Of a stretch of DNA of 64,000 nucleotides, positions 23,700 to 36,163 are shown one piece after another. The stretch is taken from contig JAODUP010000269.1 in NCBI GenBank assembly GCA_025642065.1, positions 920,501-984,500 of the forward strand. Reading direction: 5' to 3'. This DNA is from Paralvinella palmiformis (Eukaryota; Annelida; Polychaeta; Terebellida; Alvinellidae). The notes below the pieces were generated by a model. It was not told the origin of the DNA and did not search any database. It saw nothing but the letters and a program-made list of their open reading frames with translations. How positions within the stretch are numbered: position 1 is the first letter of the stretch; every line of letters starts with the position of its first letter. A program made the translations under genes and the position numbers.

Positions 23700-24400
23700 A
23701 CAAGCTGAGATTTCTTATTCTTATCGCAGTCTTCATTATTATACTGATTGCAAAAGTTTAACCTGATTGTAATAATAAAAGTAATAGATGGTTATAATTA
23801 ATCATATAATCATTTAAAATATCCAATAGCTCATTTGTTTATAAAAGCTTTTGACTCCATACACTACCTAAATGTCTTTAATGGAAGATGAACGGATATG
23901 AAACCTGATGTTTCTATAGAACCACCAAAACATCAGTCGTGACTGGCATCTACAAAAGGAATTGTTAAAGGTTCTCTTTAGTTATCCTGTTTTGTAACAA
24001 TAAATATGATAATAATCAATAAATAGATAGTTATAATTTAGTGTATTACAAATAGTTCTAAGTAAAGTTTGATGTCTCCGGGTTATAACAACAACAAATA
24101 GAAAAATAAATGATAAAGAACACAATTAAAAAGATCATCTACCAGATAAATCAGCGGCCCTGTAATAAGATGTATTAACATCACTAAGATGAAGCGATAT
24201 CAGGTTCCAGTTCTTAAAGAAATACCTACACTATAAGTAAAAGTATCCAACATGACAAACTAGCATTACCAGCAGGCTTAATACTATGTGCCACCCTTCC
24301 GCAATCACATCAAATCTCCCACATCGGAAACCCGATCTCCCGCAATTTCAACGAAACCTAGGTGAATAAAAATAAAAAATTAATTATGATTACGTTTTCT
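23700..24400. other. Gene-free AT-rich stretch
   Basis: Nothing recognised apart from AT-rich sequence between the UTP6 3' end and the hAT element. Confidence 0.45.
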
Positions 24401-24440
24401 ATAACACGGTTGGGCTTGCAACGTAATCACTACGTATTTC

Positions 24441-25800
24441 TTGCACATGGTCTCGATAAACAAACGTGTCTGGGCTTGCCGCTTTAAATCGAAGTCGGCA
24501 AATCACGGTACTTTGAAGAACGCCACGAAGACACAGCCGCAGATGAAATCCTTGATAACTTCGAAAACGACGGACCTCTTCCACCAATGTGTTAACCGCC
24601 GAGGTGAAGTTTGCGCAATTCGTTGCGAGCACAATCTACCATTTTCGGTGGCTGATCATTTCACGGTCAAACAGTTGTTCCCCGATAGCGATATTGCGCA
24701 AAATTTAACATCGGGCTGTATGAAGACACCATGATCGCCAAGAAAGCGTTGGCCCCTCGTCTTGATGCCAACGTTGTCCAGCTGGGTCGGAACCACAAAT
24801 TTTCGTTGCTGACTGACTCTGGCGGCGAAAAGACACTGGCGATACTCGTCAAAGTGTTCAACCCAGAGATCGCCAGAGCAGTGACACGATTTGTCGATAT
24901 ACCGATGTGCAATATCGGCACAGGAGCGAACATATTTGAAACGATCGACAACTGTTTCAGGTATTTACTGATTTTTTTTCAATCGTAAATTATTTAATTT
25001 AGTGAATACGATAATTTCATAACATTTTAAATGTCTAGCAGAGCTTTGTCATTGAACTGCAATAACTGAATTATTTTGATTAGTAAGTACATAAATTTCC
25101 TTTTTCGTATGACTTATTGATTCACATATTGTCTGAGCTTCTTATTGTTACTGTGTAAAGTGTAAAGACATGCATTAGTATCATTTATTTATGTCAGTAC
25201 TTTCTTTTAGTACTCGAAGAATCCCTAGGAAAATCCATTGATATTATTTATTTATGTCACTTTATTTTCTTTCAGTACACAAATCCTTTGAAAATCCATT
25301 GATATTATTTACTTATGTCATTTAATTATCTTTCAGTACACCAGGAATCCCTTGGACGAATCTCATCGCTCAATCTGCCAGCTGTTACGAGTGACAGTCG
25401 TGTCGACACGTTCTGAGCCGAGATGGGTCGCAAGAAGAAATTTGTGGGGGTAGTGGGGTTTCCACTGCTCACACATGTGATGACGACGCTGTCAGTGATT
25501 GCACATAGCAACGCCGACAGTGAACGTGTGTTCTCAATGGTCCGAAAGATCGACACGGACTCGCGTTCGCAGCTCGGCAGTGACACCCTCCGTGCGCTGC
25601 TGTCTTGCAAGATCAACACAGACGATCCTTGCTATGCGTTTGTTTCAGACAAGGATCTTTGCAAGGTAGCGACATGGAACTATGTACGGGAACAGTTCTG
25701 TTCTGGGCGACATGAACGTTTTTCTTTTCTGATTTCTTTTCTGTTGATCGATTTCATGTAAACTGTTGAGTAATAATAAAATTTGGTATTCACTGTCATG
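24441..25800 (+). pseudogene. hAT-type transposase, decayed copy 1
   Basis: Pieces in order: about 24,441-24,734 with CRFKSKSANHGTLKNATKTQ and EHNLPFSVADHFTVKQLFPD; 24,731-24,960 with KFSLLTDSGGEKTLAILVKV and FVDIPMCNIGTGANIFETID; then, after a possible intron (donor CAG/GTATTT at 24,960, last acceptor CTTTCAG near 25,337), 25,423-25,761 with VMTTLSVIAHSNADSERVF and SMVRKIDTDSRSQLGSDTL. The last part is the hAT C-terminal dimerisation region, whose SNADSERVFS core is highly conserved. Frames shift between the pieces, notably near 24,735 and 25,420-25,450, so no intact transposase can be read. No terminal inverted repeats were identified. An immobile host gene derived from hAT is possible but unlikely given the frame breaks. 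Confidence 0.8.
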
Positions 25801-27400
25801 GAAATTATTGTGTTACCTTAGACCCTGATTATGTTAAATCCTTATTACGTATAATCCCGATTTAGATCGTCTATAAACGGTTTTCAACCTCGATTTCTTG
25901 ACATTTCCAAAACTAACATGTATGGGCCGGCCGATTTAAATAGAAATAAAATTTTGGTGTTTTTAAGAGTACGAAACATACCAGATTAAATCCTCGATAA
26001 ATTCGAAAATGAAAAGGACCACTTCCACCAATGGGTGAACCCAGAGCTGAAGTTTGCCAATTGTTCCCAGAATAATTAAAATTTTTTTTCTATCATTTAC
26101 GTCAAAATTTTTAAATAGCGATATTGGCAAAATTTAAATGGGTTAGTGCAAGAAAGCGTTGGCCCCTCGTCTTGATGCCAACGTTGTCCAGCTGGGTCGG
26201 AACCACAAATTTTCGTTGCTGACTGACTCTGGCGGCGAAAAGACACTGGCGATACTCGTCAAAGTGTTCAACCCAGAGATCGCCAGAGCAGTGACACGAT
26301 TTGTCGATATACCGATGTGCAATATCGGCACAGGAGCGAACATATTTGAAACGATCGACAACTGTTTCAGGTATTTACTGATTTTTTTCAATCGTAAATT
26401 ATTTAATTTAGTGAATACGATAATTTCATAACATTTTAAATGTCTAGCAGAGCTTTGTCATTGAACTGCAATAACTGAATTATTTTGATTAGTAAGTACA
26501 TAAATTTCCTTTTTCGTATGACTTATTGATTCACATATTTCTGAGTTTTATTGTTACTGTGTAAGTGTAAGACATGCTTAGATCATTTATTTATGTAACT
26601 TTCTTTTAGTACTCGAAGAATCCCTAAATCCCTTGATATTATTTATTTATGTACTTTATTTTTTTCAGCACAAATCCTTTGAAAATCCATTGAATATTTA
26701 CTTATGTCATTTAATTATCTTTCAGTACACCAGGAATCCCTTGGACCAATCTCATCGCTCAATCTGCCAGCTGTTACGAGTGACAGTCGTGTCGACACGT
26801 TCTGAGCCGAGATGGGTCGCAAGAAGAAATTTGTGGGGGTGTGGGGTTTCCACTGTCACACGTGTGATGACGACGCTGTCAGTGATTGCACATAGCAACG
26901 CCGACAGTGAACGTGTGTTCTCAATGGTCCGAAAGATCGACACGGACTCGCGTTCGCAGCTCGGCAGTGACACCCTCCGTGCGCTGCTGTCTCAGATGAC
27001 GATCTTTCACTTTGTTTAGAAATCTTTGCGAGTGACAGACATGTACGGAAAATCGTTTGGGCGACATGAACGTTTTTCTTTTCTGATTTCTTTTCTGTTG
27101 ATCGATTTCATGTAAACTGTTGAGTAATAATAAAATTTGGTATTCACTGTCATGGAAATTATTGTGTTACCTTAGACCACCTGATTTATGTATAAATCCC
27201 TTATTTACGTATAATGCCCGATTTTCCGAGACCCTCCGATTTAAGTATAAAAGCCAGATTTTCCGAGTCCGATTTACGTATAAATGACATTTCCAAAACT
27301 TAACATGTATGCAGACGACCGGCCAGAATAGTAATGAATTAATAAGAAATAAAATTTTGGTGTTGTTATAAGAGTACTTTTGTAAACATACCAGATTAAA
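24740..27400 (+). repeat. Tandem duplication of the hAT locus
   Basis: The two units are offset by about 1,410 bases at the left part and about 1,386 at the right part. The duplicated block includes 3' flanking sequence: AGAAATAAAATTTTGGTGTT and the ACATACCAGATTAAAT word appear at about 25,950-25,990 and again at 27,345-27,400. The flank being duplicated points to segmental duplication, not two independent insertions. Confidence 0.75.
25910..27170 (+). pseudogene. hAT-type transposase, decayed copy 2
   Basis: A second copy of the preceding element. From GGCCCCTCGTCTTGATGCC (24,751 in copy 1, 26,161 in copy 2) the two are nearly identical for over 200 bases, including the KFSLLTDSGGEK and CNIGTGANIFE segments, and again across the SNADSERVFSMVRKI segment. 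Copy 2 has lost most of the N-terminal part, carries many one- to ten-base deletions in the non-coding middle, and is cut after LRALLS where copy 1 continues into DPCYAF. It is more decayed than copy 1. Confidence 0.78.
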
Positions 27401-27520
27401 TGACCCAATCGACCTACAAAGATTCGGAGACGAAGTGAAAAATGGAACACACTTCGGACATGCACAGATCGGGAATCGAACCCAGATGCTAGCTATCACG
27501 TTACCAGTAAGACCATGGAT
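27397..27520 (-). repeat. SINE family A (partial)
   Basis: Minus-strand tRNA-like head (CCATGGTCTTACTGGTAACG, GGTTCGATTCCC as B-box) followed by the GTCCGAAGTGTGTTCCAT and CGTCTCCGAAT body. It sits just beyond the second hAT copy. Confidence 0.6.
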
Positions 27521-27529
27521 TGTTCCCAG

Positions 27530-28263
27530 TAATTAATATAAACTATTTTTTTTTCTACTTCACTCCACTTTATTATTTGACATGTCATAAGGTGTTAATT
27601 TTTTTAAATAATTAAGGCGATATATAGGTCAATATCATCCCGTATAAGGTTCAGGGTTTATAAATGGGTCACTTCTGCATGTCGGGGGAAGCGGAAATGA
27701 TATTTTATGCCGGTGTGTCTTTAAACCTGACTCACTGACGTTAATTAGGTGTATATGCCATTTCAAATCATTATCAGATCTATTCTGAGGAGGTACAATT
27801 GAGCTTGCGTGGTAATGACAACACACAGGACTCGCTCCAGTTGAATATACCCTCATACAGCGCAGTTTGTTGTGTAATATTTACAGCTCTCCAGGTTCTG
27901 ATTCTATTATCATTGTCTGTGAGATGTTTCATCGGATTATCGACTATATCGGCTATATATAGATCCCATGTGGTTAGCAACTGATAGGTTTAAACAAATA
28001 CTCACTCACTGATTAATCTTGCTCGTAGTTTGTTCTAAATTGATTCTCTCTATTTTGCCAAATATTAGTCAACGCATATTTATATCTTTTATAATCCCGG
28101 ATAACGAAGTTCGATTGAAACTGGTTTTCCATAAAGCATCTGTGTTTACCTAAATACATCTGAACAACGTAGTCACCACACGTACTTTGACAGCTGTTTA
28201 AGGCAATGTTATTGGTTTTGAAGTAATAATTGTTTTACATTAAATATCTTGTGTGGACAAATC
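27530..28263. other. Region upstream of the sulfotransferase
   Basis: No exon or repeat family recognised. A promoter and 5' UTR for the sulfotransferase are expected here or farther upstream, but no TATA box or CpG cluster stands out. Confidence 0.35.
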
Positions 28264-30612
28264 ATGCGAATAATGATGACTGAACACGTGATATCTGACA
28301 AATTATCCTCCATGCCCGGGATTTCTTACATATATTGTTCCAAAGTATACAAATATATGCCGTTGTTAGCCGTAACAACTTGTGCTGTTGTATATTATTT
28401 CGGGATGTTTCAGGCCACGCGATATGAATACAGGTAATTGGTAGACGGTAACCTATGCTTATATTATTACAACATTGATTGTAAAAACACTATGTTTTGG
28501 TCCAATCACATTCATATCGTTTTCATATTTTTTAAATATGATATTTGTGATAACTGATTTATGTGTTTTGCATTTGTTTTTTCTTGCACAGCAATTTGGA
28601 TAATCACTATCAGTCATTCAACTCTGATATTATTCTTTGGGGATTACCACTTAACAGAGACCGTCTCGGTTTAGGGGGAAAGGTAATTACTATATTACAC
28701 GTGGCTTTTAACACACACGTGCACACACACACACAAGGCACTCTTATAGCACAGGTAATACAATAATAATAATGGCCGAAATGACAGCTATTTTACGTTG
28801 GTGGCAACCTCAAATTAGGTAGACACATATGGTCTGTAATTTACGGCTTCACCACGGGGTAAATTCTAAATAAAAATAGAATTCACAATAGATAGGATAT
28901 TTGGTGGAGAAAACCTTGCCAGTTGCCCGGTTGGATTAACAACTCTTCGTACTATAGTACCATGGCTGGGATTGGAACCCCCGACCTTCCGCACAGCAAC
29001 GACCATAACCAAGGGTAAACAGTACCAGATGAGGCCACCGAGGTGGTCATGACATGGCATACACGACTCGGATAAAATCACAGTCTTGCCGATGCCTCTG
29101 AATTAGTTCATCCATCAATAACAGAATGCAGTTTAAATCCTTTCGTATCTCTAGAAAATACCCCCCTCGATGTTTATATCCTATCGAGTGACGTGCCTAA
29201 ACAAAATAATAACTCCATCACTCACAACAGACTCACACAGACACGTACGTTCGTCATCTTGGCAGTCTCCTTTTAGCGTCTTCGTTAAATGTTTCAGGGG
29301 ATCTTTGATTTTTTGCACAATTATAAGAATCCCTGTTGGTTGGACAATGGAACGAATCAGATCCGGTGTTTGCCGTATTTCTACCAACTTGGAGTCGGAA
29401 AATGTGGCACAACAACACTGTACACACAATTGGTTAAACATCCAGATATTGTGTCGCCAAAGTACAAAGAATTATTCTTCTGGAGCAGCGTTATTAGAAG
29501 TAAGTTATGTGGATGTTATGAGAGTTCAGTTTGTTATCTTATCTCTTATAAGTTTTGTATTATCACCTATATTCTTATCGGTCATGTCATCTACTGTGAT
29601 GTCTTATGCAAACCTCGGCGCTAGTTTTAGCGGCTTTATGGAACTGCGATGTGATTGTTTTGTGGCCGATATCGGCATTACCGGACTTCCTCAGCTTCCA
29701 TGGTAGTATGTAACATCCAGCTTGTTGGATTCCAAACATTTTCTTCGCGTGTTAGATTTATACGACTTCAGTAAACTGTTTATTTGAAGCTGAGTAGACC
29801 GGTGTCTATATGGAAGCTTACGGTGGTTGGTCCGACCTGTGCAACGGTTAGAACACGACCCGAATTGTGTCAGCGGCACAAATATGGTGCCATAAACTGA
29901 ACCCTCTACCAATTGAGCCAACTATAAGCTCCATTAATGTCTTTATTGGAAGAAATAAGCTCAATCATTGATAAAGTATTTATATGTAAGCGTAAAAATA
30001 GAAAAACAACGGGCACCTTATTTCTACTCTAAGGGAATCAATTTGACGACTATGTTGATACATTTGCTGACGTCACAAACGTGATTAGGGAAAGCGGTGA
30101 TCTATACGGCTTTCACAGAAAGATAACACGTAAGTTTAATGCTACATTTGTAAAAATATGCTGGGTTTTTCCGGAAAGATAAGATTAGAAATGTTCGTAT
30201 TTCATTAATTCACATACTGCGGGTATTGTTTTCCTTGTTATAAATAATAGTTTGCATTTAGTAAAGGGATACTTCAATTATTAGCTTCGCGATTAAAGTA
30301 TAAAGTATAACATAAATATACAACAGTTAGAAAAAGCAGCAGAGCATATGGTCCGCTAAATATTAAACTACACACCACAGTTTCCATTGTTCTATTTCAG
30401 TTGATGCGACTCCGGCCTATTTCACAAATTTTGGTTATATAACCTCTATACCAGGCAATATGAAGGATGGAGAACCAATTTACACATTACCTCATACACT
30501 TTATGCTATAAACCTACTCACAAAATTCATTGTTATTTTACGGAATCCTGTCGATAGGTAGGAAGATAATTTTAACTCTTAAGAAGGTGTATCTATGTAT
30601 GTGTGTGTGTTT

Positions 30613-30657
<45 letters not shown>

Positions 30658-32591
30658 TAGAATTGTAAGAGTGGAAATGTAATGTGATCATCCACATAAA
30701 GTATTATAAGACTATAAATTTCTATCTATATTGGACACTTTTATTAAGTAATAAAAAAGTTTCGATTCCCTGGCGTTCAGTGATAACCACATATATCCCT
30801 CGTTCGTGTATTTCAGACACCGATAACATACGTACGCTTATTTATGTAGCTCGTGTGTTTCTACAAATGACGATAACAGCGTAATTTAACACGTATATCG
30901 TCAAATAATAAATTATTGGTCTTCACTCTTTGTAATCTATGCTGTAAAAGTAAATTTGAATTCCAAGAGAAAAGCTCAAAAAGTCTCTAAAAGACCATAA
31001 AACACAAATTGGTCTGCTGCTGAGAGATGGTTAATCGTGTGTTACTGTACTCGTCTTAATTAGTACAAGTTTGTATTGACACGAATTCTGTTTAATTTCA
31101 GTTTTTATGTTATTTTCCCTGTTAGACTGTATTCGCATTACTATCACTTTCACCGAGATACCGCTTCCGCTCGAGAGTTCCACTATTTGGCTGTCAATGG
31201 GACGCGGATGATGTCAGAATGTCTCCGAGTTAGGACGATCAGAAGCTGCGTGTTCGATTATAAATTAAATGCTGACATAAGTCAGAAAAGACACGTAAGT
31301 ATCTATAAGCTCTTCATTATCCTGCTGTAATAGACCAGATTATAGAGACAATCGGATATGTCATAATAGGTCTATTGTTTAAAGGGAAAAGATCATGTAA
31401 GCTTTTTACAAGGAATTATTATTGATATGGTTGTTGACGATAAGTGATAAGCTTCGAGTATTTTTTTAAAGTAAAGCTAACAATAATTAGATTTTTAGGT
31501 GATAGATTTGTGTATTGTAATGTCACGGCGTTATGTCCGCTTATACTTGTTTGGCTTCGTAATTCAGCTTAAACAAATTTCGTTTTTCGTTTTATGATTT
31601 ATGATCAATGGCTGAAATATGTTAATTAACTTGTAATACCATTATTTCATTTAATATGCTCTACTGTCCATGAATTGTGTATCCACCAAATTGGTTGAAA
31701 ACGAATGTTCGGCACAAACGATAGAATTATGTATCTGTTTCTTGTATAATGAAGTAAATATATGCGGTTACGTCTATAATATGACATAAAATAGCTACTG
31801 TAGATCGGCAAGTGTTGATCGTCATAACCATTGTATTAAGTGTGTTTTGCTTACGGTGTGAATTACAGCAAATTACAGATGTCGGTGTGTTTTGAAGTTG
31901 TGATTTGAGTCAATATTCGTTGATATACACAGATATTTCGGACTTTATATTAGAGATAAAATAAAGAAATTCCGTACTTTTAGAACCAAGAATTCGCCAA
32001 ATTAAAACGCCGCCATCTTGTCCATATTACGAAATTCGCCAACTTAATACGTCGCCATCATTTGCCGATTTACAGTATATAGACATAACTAATTATCGTC
32101 ATAAATTCTCTTTTCACATATATTCCCGATCGGTAACTTCCGGGTTCGTCTATCTCCTTTTTCAGATCACTCTTCACTACAGCATGTATTATCCACACGC
32201 TAAAGAATGGCTTACAGTTTTTCCCCGCAAACAATTCAGGTTTATCAAAGCAGAGGAATTTTATGAAATTCCAGCTCTCGTTCTGAGTGATTTATTTAGA
32301 TTCCTTCGGCTAGGTGCGAAATGAGCCCTTTTCGGTGCATTATCAATTTCCTTACAATTTGCAAATTCTGGCTATTTATTCCAATAAATTGTTATTCTCT
32401 TATCTCACATAACAGATGACTTGACCAGAGAACAATACAGCGAGATAAAGAGAAACGTAACAGAACTGTATACGAGTGGAAAGAAGAAGCTAATGTGGCA
32501 TAAAACCAGAAGACTATTAGAAGACTTCTTTAAGCCATTCAACGCAATGCTAGCGAACATAATGCATGATGAAAAATTTAATTTTATCTGA
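28264..32591 (+). CDS. CHST15-like: Carbohydrate sulfotransferase, CHST15-like
   Basis: Golgi type II membrane enzyme that would move sulfate from PAPS to a glycan hydroxyl; the closest family is GalNAc4S-6-sulfotransferase. Eight exons with consistent phases: 28264-28433, 28592-28682, 29298-29499, 30034-30129, 30401-30557, 31126-31294, 32166-32313, 32416-32591 (TGA), giving 402 residues. A hydrophobic signal anchor lies at about residues 31-49 after a short cytosolic tail. The 5'-PAPS loop is YQLGVGKCGTTTLY (Lys122, Thr125-127). The 3'-phosphate motif is KFIVILRNPVDRLYSHYYHF with Arg234 and Ser242 eight apart as in active enzymes. The C-terminal LLEDFFKPFNAMLA matches the family end. The start ATG at 28264 is chosen because it directly precedes the anchor; upstream non-coding exons are possible. 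The acceptor substrate cannot be deduced. Molluscs often carry many copies of this family, so orthology to one vertebrate gene is not claimed. Confidence 0.9.
28762..29042 (-). repeat. SINE family B, in sulfotransferase intron 2
   Basis: AATAATAATAATGGCCGAAATG tail at the left, then GGTGGCAACCTCAAATTAGG, TTCTAAATAAAAATAGAATT, GGAGAAAACCTTGCCAGTTG and a tRNA-like head at the right: the same order as the 22,846 copy. Confidence 0.75.
29700..29935 (-). repeat. Possible tRNA-headed SINE, other family
   Basis: On the minus strand the right end reads TTGGCTCAATTGGTAGAGG, a good tRNA A-box, followed by GTGCCGCTGACACAATTCG. No second copy was found in the window and the B-box is uncertain. It lies in the intron after sulfotransferase exon 3. 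Confidence 0.35.
30614..30655. repeat. AT microsatellite
   Basis: AT dinucleotide run in the intron after exon 5 of the sulfotransferase. Confidence 0.9.
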
Positions 32592-32678
32592 TTTTATACG
32601 GCTAATTCAAAAGTCAGATATCTACTGCCATCATACAAAATTTATCAGAACGTTTACTAATTAAATCAAGTTGAGGAA

Positions 32679-32682
<4 letters not shown>

Positions 32683-32738
<56 letters not shown>
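32683..32738. repeat. AT microsatellite in 3' UTR
   Basis: About 28 AT units between the sulfotransferase stop and its poly(A) signal; it would be transcribed and self-complementary in the mRNA. Confidence 0.85.
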
Positions 32739-32741
<3 letters not shown>

Positions 32742-32861
32742 CAAGGGGTCAGCTAACTATTACTATCACGGAGTTTTTTAAACAACATTTATTATCATGT
32801 ATCAATTTAGTACCGTATAGTAAACATACAAAACCTCTGTTCACGTAGTTGTGTAGATATT

Positions 32862-32867
32862 AATAAA
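32862..32867 (+). terminator. Poly(A) signal of the sulfotransferase
   Basis: AATAAA 271 bases after the stop codon. No earlier canonical hexamer is seen in the 3' UTR. Confidence 0.5.
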
Positions 32868-32869
32868 AC

Positions 32870-33985
32870 ACAACTATCCACATTTTATGTACCCATGACA
32901 AGCTCCCGACTCCCAGACTCAACTAATGCTGAAGTCACAAATACAATACACGACTACTTTTCGACCTTTACGTCGCCCACAGAAAATCCGATAAATTATC
33001 TAAAACATTTATTCACCAACGATCGAAGTTCTAGCTGGAAATATTTCCAAATATTAGGACCGCAAAATCTTATACATTCATTTTCCTATCAATTTAAGAA
33101 ATACGTTATTGAAATATACAAAGCATGATCTTCATCTCCGCCACTGTATGTACAATATGTATATTATTTTTTCAGCTTATATGATTACTCTGCATCTCGT
33201 GGGCCTACTGCAATGTTCATTAAGAGCAATTAACAATTAGCCGGGTCATTGTAAATATGCGCTTATTTTGGCCTTGAATTATTCTCTGATTTATGGTATC
33301 ATAAATATATCGTATCGTAAATATGCGTGCGCACGCACATACACTTTTAGATATATAATGACTTACAAAATGAGCTTTTAGATATTTTAGTAATGTAGTT
33401 TTTCTATATTTAAGAACTATACTTATGACATTTTAGGTGGCGTCCACATATTTATTTACTATTTTCTGTTTGCCTTAATCTCTTCTTGAAATGACATTAG
33501 CGTGTGCTAGCCTTTCTGGTAAGCCCATGTTCAGCTCATCTGTATAAACTTCTGCACCATAAGTGATCAAGAAAATCGATGAAACCCGCTTCCATGAGAT
33601 TGATCACATTCGCCATCTGGTGAGAGCCACAGAAACTACGGGTATGGGACAGAAAACTACTAATGAATAGCGCTATAGGCTGATACCATAAACTGGTAAA
33701 ACGGCAATCTGCCGATTAGTGGTAGACAAAATATTCGTAATATGGATTAATTAACAATATTGTTTACAATTAAGATCAAGGGTATTATTTATGAACTTTT
33801 AACCTTAAACATGTGTCGAGTGTTTGAGGCGGAAATTATGTACTTTTAAAATAAACAAAACGTTAAACAAACACAGGTTGCCTGCTCTGAAATCGCGTCT
33901 TATATTTAACCAGCGTATTTACAGATTGAGAGCAGTAGCTAGAGGTTATGGGAAACTCAATCTATCAATGTTTTCTCATCAACCA

Positions 33986-34018
<33 letters not shown>

Positions 34019-34689
34019 CTTCATTGTTCGGGTTATTTATTATTGCATGTGACAAAACAAAAAATCTAATGAACGACTCGTGGTCCAGTCGATATTTATT
34101 AAGAGACCATTTATAACACCTTTACACAACATTTAACATCTTGTTAATTTATTGAAGTGGACATATAGTGTGTTATAGATGACGATCAAAATGAGAATAA
34201 TAAAGCAAGTGTGCCTAAAATGAGTTAAATTAAGAGTTATGTTATCATCACTATATGTTACAGACATTTGATACCATAGTTTTATAACTTATTAATAATC
34301 AAGTAATAATAAAAGGTCGTATGTACCTTGTTAATAATGGATCGTGTTAAAAGGCTACACTCACTATGTTTATGTTTTAGTAATGTACGTACATTACCAG
34401 TAGATTATGGGGAACTATCTATACAAGAACACACACACACATATTGTTCTCTGTAAATTAACAATTACATAACCTTGATGATCTCTCTAGTTAGCTTCAC
34501 TGATCTATATGTATAACTTAATGGCTTACGACCGTGTTCGGTTGTCGATCACCACCGGGTCGCCACCTTGGCGAGACATTCCATTGACAATGGCCCATCT
34601 ATATGTCATAGTAAATAGCTCTACTTCAATAATTAATTGCGTGACTTTATTGAATTATTATTATTGGTTTAATAATTTATACGATAATG

Positions 34690-34764
<75 letters not shown>

Positions 34765-35515
34765 CTTAGTAATAGTATTTTAGCATCGTCAAAATTGTGT
34801 TCGAAATTTATTATTAATATTATATAATGGACATGGGTGGCCAGTTCTAATTTTCTAAAAAAGGAGGACATAGTGTTCCCAAAAGAAGGACATGGTCATA
34901 GGCTACCAACTTATCACACACACGCGCACACAGCTGCCTGCACATACACATAGTGCATACAGAAACACCTTTTATTATTACACAGAAGTAAAGTAAATGA
35001 ATATCGATATTTATTTTTAACCCAATTGAAGCAGATGTGCTAAAAGTTCCTTTATTTAAAAAATACAACGGTAGCCTGTCATGAACTGTTTATTTCTTGC
35101 ATTTTTGCCCTTTACTTGCCATTTCCAGGAATTTTCTGTTGGCTAAGAGTTTTCTGTACATGGCTGGACATTCTTTTGAGAAGTTAGGCGAAGATCAAAA
35201 TGGAGGATGACCGGCTCAAAAGCCGTACAGTCCGACGCAAAGCCGGATGTCTGGCCACCCTATTAAATGAACACCAATTATGAACACCCAATTATGCTTC
35301 TTTAGCATAAACTAATAGTCAGTATTTAAAATGTATACTTTACAGTCAAAACTGTATATATAGCCGCCGCAAACTGCATATGTCTGTAATATGTAAATTA
35401 TAGGCATTTCAATCAGTACAGGGTAATATGGGTGGAGTCATATATATACATTTTATTAGTCTATACATCTATGACAGTCTCTGACAAGTTTTAACTTAAT
35501 GGACGTGCCTGAGAG
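32870..35515. other. Gene-free AT-rich stretch
   Basis: No supported exon. It contains AT runs near 33,990-34,012 and a compound AT run at about 34,697-34,760, plus CA runs near 34,430. An ORF at 32,895-33,128 has no recognisable domain and is treated as chance. Confidence 0.45.
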
Positions 35516-35519
35516 CATG

Positions 35520-36163
35520 CATGCATGGTCCCGAAAATCTTGAATAATCTAAATACAAGTAAGGCAACCAGTTTAGATCAGTTATCTCCAAGATTCTTAT
35601 AAGACGGTTCCGATGTCATTAAATCACCCTTAATACATATTCTAAATTTGTCTTTAGTAATTGGTAAAATTCCTGATGATCTAATATCTGCAAGAGTGAC
35701 TAAACAAATGAAGCCGGCAACCATCGTCCAGTCTTAATTCTTAGCATCATTTCTAAATTATTTGAGAGGGTTGTCTACGATCAGCTAGATCAATACACCC
35801 AGGACCATAAACTTCCTATAGGCTATACGAGTAGGCCTATCAGTCCGGATTTCGATCCGTCAACTGACACCTCCTTTGGGATACTTCTTACCGATTATAT
35901 AAAGCAAGAACGATACAAAGGCAACTTTGTAGGCATGGTTCTTCTCGACCTGCAAAAAGCCTTCGACGCGGTTGATCATGACATTTTTATGGAGAAGCTA
36001 AAAGCTCTAGGACTCGGACACTCGGCACTAAAGTAGTTTCGATCCTATTTACATGAGCGACAACAATCGGTAGAAATCAGTTTTGTTACTTCTACCAGCG
36101 CCACAGTTACATACACATTCCCCAGGAGACCGTCCTGAATCCGATGTTGTTTTTCATCTATGT
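35520..36163 (+). mobile_element. LINE reverse transcriptase fragment
   Basis: Remnant of the RT domain of a CR1/Jockey-type non-LTR retrotransposon. Readable pieces in order: IPDDLISARVTKQMKPA (thumb-side of the first RT blocks), FERVVYDQLDQY (as remnant), then GNFVGMVLLDLQKAFDAVDH, whose FDAVDH includes the first catalytic aspartate region, MEKLKALGLGHSALK, a stop, FRSYLHERQQSVEI, and the start of the PQ..LNPMLFFIYV block. Several in-frame stops and frameshifts are present. It is truncated at both ends; the right end is broken by a SINE insertion within the IYVND block. Confidence 0.85.

Noticed and set aside
29170..29706. 178-aa plus-strand ORF overlapping the sulfotransferase third exon
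   Set aside because: Wrong frame: the P-loop frame is one base off and gives the KCGTTT motif with proper splice phases; this one is a shadow.
32895..33128. 77-aa ORF just after the sulfotransferase poly(A) signal
   Set aside because: No recognised domain and no splice or promoter support; length is within chance expectation.
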